Below the pieces are notes generated by a model, which did not search any database, was not told the DNA's origin, and saw only the letters and a list, made by a program, of their open reading frames with translations. Positions 11,883-13,882 of a stretch of DNA of 13,882 bases are shown one piece after another. Position numbers and translations under genes: made by a program. The stretch is from Patescibacteria group bacterium (GTDB lineage Bacteria > Patescibacteriota > Minisyncoccia > Phycocordibacterales > CAIRYW01), in assembly GCA_030917145.1 (NCBI GenBank), contig JAUPVJ010000054.1, positions 1 through 13,882 on the forward strand, read 5' to 3'. Positions within the stretch are counted from its first letter, which is position 1, and every line of letters begins with the position of its first letter.

Positions 11883-12932
11883 TTAATTTTCTAGAAAAGT
11901 GTTTTTATAGCTTAATATATACACACCATCACTCACAAAAAAGTTTGATCGATCTATTGTTGATTTAAACTCTTTTACTAAAACATCTTGAATTTTATTC
12001 GCTATTTCTTTTACATCTAAATTTATAATTTCCGCACCTATCTCTTTTGCTACCCCTACATCTGTTGCGACAATTGGAAGATTAAAAACACTCGCCTCAA
12101 CCATATTCATCCCATACCCTTCATAGCTCGAAGCAACCACCAAAAGATCTGCGCTTCTATAAAGAGAAGCCGTGTCCGTAACCCAACCCAAAAATTTTAT
12201 ATTTTTCTCTAAACCAAGTTTCCGAACCTGACACTCTAAGTCTTTTCTTAAACTTCCTTCCCCACATATCACAAGACCTGCTTTAGGTTCTTTTTCTAAG
12301 ACCAATTTAAAAGCAGAAATTACCAAATCAATATTTTTTTCTTTCTCAAGTCTCGAAACAGTAATAACTATTTTAGAGAAAAAATGAAACTTTTCACGCA
12401 GAGAAAAACTGATCGGTTGTTTCAGTAACACTTCCCTATCAATAAAAACAGGAAGAACACTTACGGTTAAAGGTTTAAGGGAAAAGGTGGAAACGAGGGA
12501 GTCTTTAATTCGCTCAGAAACTACACGAATTGAATCTGCTTTTGGTAGCAGTAATTTTGCAAGTAAAACCCTAATCCTATTTTTTAAAGATTCTTTTTTG
12601 AAAAACGGACTTAAAAAATCAGTGTGAACTTGAAGTTGTAATGGTTTTTCTTTATTTCTAGAAATCACCCACCCCAATAACCCATTTTCAAAAGGATCCT
12701 GTGCTGTCACAAAATCAAAAGCGAAGTCAGTCTTCCAAAAAAATGCTTTCCAAAAAGGTACTTCGTATACAAGTAAATCATTGCTCTGAAGAGAGTCTTT
12801 TACAAAAAGTTTTTTTGAAACTAACAAAATACGTAAATCTTCAAAACCCTCTCGAAGCATTAGCATCCGCTGTCGTACTTCACTATTTGGATCTAAGACT
12901 TTTCGATCTGTTGAAATCATTAAAAGTTTCAT
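11883..12932 (-). CDS. Glycosyltransferase family 4 (GT-B, retaining)
   Basis: A 349-aa GT-B enzyme. The N-terminal acceptor domain begins MKLLMISTDRKVLDPNSEVRQR (1-22) and has VTAQDPFENGLLGW (75-88) and QVHTDFLSP (101-109), the usual 'xxHxD' approach to the active cleft. The donor domain has IVITVSRLEKEKNIDLVISAF (188-208), the GT4 'GRLxxxKnxxxli' motif with Gly replaced by Ser, and SSYEGYGMNMVEASVFNLPIVAT (268-290 region), a complete EX7E pair at E271 and E279. These are the residues that bind the nucleotide-sugar phosphates and ribose, so it should be active. It is the last gene of its set, 3 bp behind the other GT4 and 98 bp before the promoter of the next set. The donor and acceptor cannot be told. 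Confidence 0.86.
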   Translation of the reverse strand: MKLLMISTDRKVLDPNSEVRQRMLMLREGFEDLRILLVSKKLFVKDSLQSNDLLVYEVPFWKAFFWKTDFAFDFVTAQDPFENGLLGWVISRNKEKPLQLQVHTDFLSPFFKKESLKNRIRVLLAKLLLPKADSIRVVSERIKDSLVSTFSLKPLTVSVLPVFIDREVLLKQPISFSLREKFHFFSKIVITVSRLEKEKNIDLVISAFKLVLEKEPKAGLVICGEGSLRKDLECQVRKLGLEKNIKFLGWVTDTASLYRSADLLVVASSYEGYGMNMVEASVFNLPIVATDVGVAKEIGAEIINLDVKEIANKIQDVLVKEFKSTIDRSNFFVSDGVYILSYKNTFLEN

Positions 12933-12935
12933 AAT

Positions 12936-13882
12936 TTAAATATTTTCTTTAATTAACTTTACATGGAAATTCAAAACGTCTTCCCAAGTCTGATTTAGAT
13001 CAAGTGCGTGAATTTTGCGAAGAGCCTCTTTGTAATTCTCCTCATCTAAAAGAAAAAGCATCTTGTTTACTAACTCACTCTCGTCTTTTGAATCAAAAAC
13101 AAACTCGTCTTCTAAAGACACAGATAGTCCATGACCCTTACTTATAAGCACAGGTTTTCCAAAAGAAAGAGATTCTAATATAAAATTTGGATTGAATTCA
13201 TTTAAAGCAGGAGCGAGAGAAAAAGCGGAATCTCGAATGCGCTTAAAAAGTTCTTCTTGTGGCAGAGAATCTGTAAAAGACACACCTTCTTTCAAACCAA
13301 TATCTTTTACTAACATTTCTAAATCCTCCTTTTCAGGACCCTTCCCAATTAGAGACAGTCTTGCTTCGGGTTTTTGATCTAAGACTTTTGCAAAACTTTT
13401 TAAAACCATTTTTAAGTTTTTATAAGTCACAAACCTACCAGCAAAAAGAATTATTGGTTTCGAAGACAAAGGAGTACTAATTTTTTCTCTGACAAAAACC
13501 GGATTTTTAACAATTAAAATTTTCTTTGGATCTATAGCAAAATTGTTTGTATAAAAATCTTTAAAAAATTGATTGTAAACTACTACAAATTTCGCCCTGT
13601 TTAAAACCCATTTAATCAAATTGAAAAGATTTGGATTATCGATCAAATGCAACTTGTCTTTATAATATTCTTCGATTGTGACAAATCTTTTTCCTGTTTC
13701 AACAACTCTTTCCCAAATCGGGTCACCCCCGATCCGGATGATAAAAGGTTTTCGTAAAAACAAAGAAGCAACAGACGCACCAAGCCCAGCTGCTGTTGGA
13801 TCAAAAGCATAAAGAAGAGAAGCCCTAAAAGAGGTCTTTAAGACTTCCAAAAAATAAAAAAACCACTGAAAAATTTTTGGGA
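12936..13882 (-). CDS. Glycosyltransferase family 4, N-terminal part cut by window edge
   Basis: The reading frame runs without a stop through the right window edge, so the true start lies outside. A TTG at 13850 is only an internal codon: upstream in-frame residues (KIFQWFFYF) continue naturally. The visible 315 or so residues hold the end of the acceptor domain, AFDPTAAGLGAS and KPFIIRIGGDPIWERVVETG (a 'RIGGDxxWE' motif), then the donor domain with IILFAGRFVTYKNLKMVLKSF (phosphate-binding GRxxxxKN) and EFNPNFILESLSFGKPVLIS, a complete EX7E pair. A GT-B retaining enzyme at the cytoplasmic face is clear; the sugar is not. It precedes the other GT4 by 3 bp and the two are cotranscribed. The missing part should be the first Rossmann strands, of the order of 60-90 residues judging from other GT4 proteins. 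Confidence 0.85.
   Translation of the reverse strand, partial: PKIFQWFFYFLEVLKTSFRASLLYAFDPTAAGLGASVASLFLRKPFIIRIGGDPIWERVVETGKRFVTIEEYYKDKLHLIDNPNLFNLIKWVLNRAKFVVVYNQFFKDFYTNNFAIDPKKILIVKNPVFVREKISTPLSSKPIILFAGRFVTYKNLKMVLKSFAKVLDQKPEARLSLIGKGPEKEDLEMLVKDIGLKEGVSFTDSLPQEELFKRIRDSAFSLAPALNEFNPNFILESLSFGKPVLISKGHGLSVSLEDEFVFDSKDESELVNKMLFLLDEENYKEALRKIHALDLNQTWEDVLNFHVKLIKENI

Noticed and set aside
13848..13850. TTG at 13850 as the start of the right-edge GT4
   Set aside because: The frame stays open through the window end and the N-terminal part of the GT-B fold is missing, so the gene is truncated by the window.

Overview
The window is an AT-rich surface-polysaccharide biosynthesis region. 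Every recognisable gene encodes a glycosyltransferase, a sugar or glycan modification enzyme, or a lipid-carrier/flippase membrane protein. The very tight packing, SD-free starts, small enzymes and family variants recall Patescibacteria (CPR, Microgenomates/Parcubacteria-like). This is a guess from style, since no marker gene is present. TGA acts as a normal stop: it ends the TylF-type methyltransferase in an ATGA overlap with the next start. That argues against the UGA=Gly lineages (Gracilibacteria, Absconditabacteria).

Layout: (1) 1-857, minus strand, a GT-B-like transferase cut by the left window edge. (2) 898-2031, plus strand, a membrane-anchored GT9 enzyme, divergent from (1) across only 40 bp. 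(3) 2024-3400, minus strand, a Wzx-like flippase overlapping the GT9 gene tail to tail by 8 bp. (4) A plus-strand block, 3507-8267: DPM1-like GT2, a 196-bp inverted-repeat element, two GT-C membrane glycosyltransferases and a second DPM1-like GT2. (5) A convergent minus-strand block, read from 11784 down to 8187: short UDP-sugar dehydrogenase, GT4, class I methyltransferase, TylF-like O-methyltransferase, GtrA. (6) Upstream of that, read from 13882 to 11883, two GT4 genes, the first cut by the right edge.

How the genes may work together (inference): DPM1-like GT2s charge undecaprenyl phosphate with single sugars, GtrA flips these lipid-sugars, and the GT-C enzymes use them on the outer face. 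GT4, GT9 and the GT-B-like enzymes build a repeat unit on the inner face, the Wzx-like protein exports it, the dehydrogenase supplies a uronic acid donor and the methyltransferases cap or decorate the glycan.

The most unusual structure is the intergenic element at 4223-4418. It has a perfect 15-bp terminal inverted repeat whose right copy contains part of the downstream start codon, a GGAG-preceded 8-bp hairpin, further internal complementary arms, and a GGATGA direct repeat at both ends. It may be a small non-autonomous mobile element that landed inside an operon, or a structured 5' leader. Other notable points are near-leaderless promoters, the absence of Shine-Dalgarno motifs at all visible starts, and an 81-bp antisense coding overlap between a GT2 and GtrA, a functionally linked pair.
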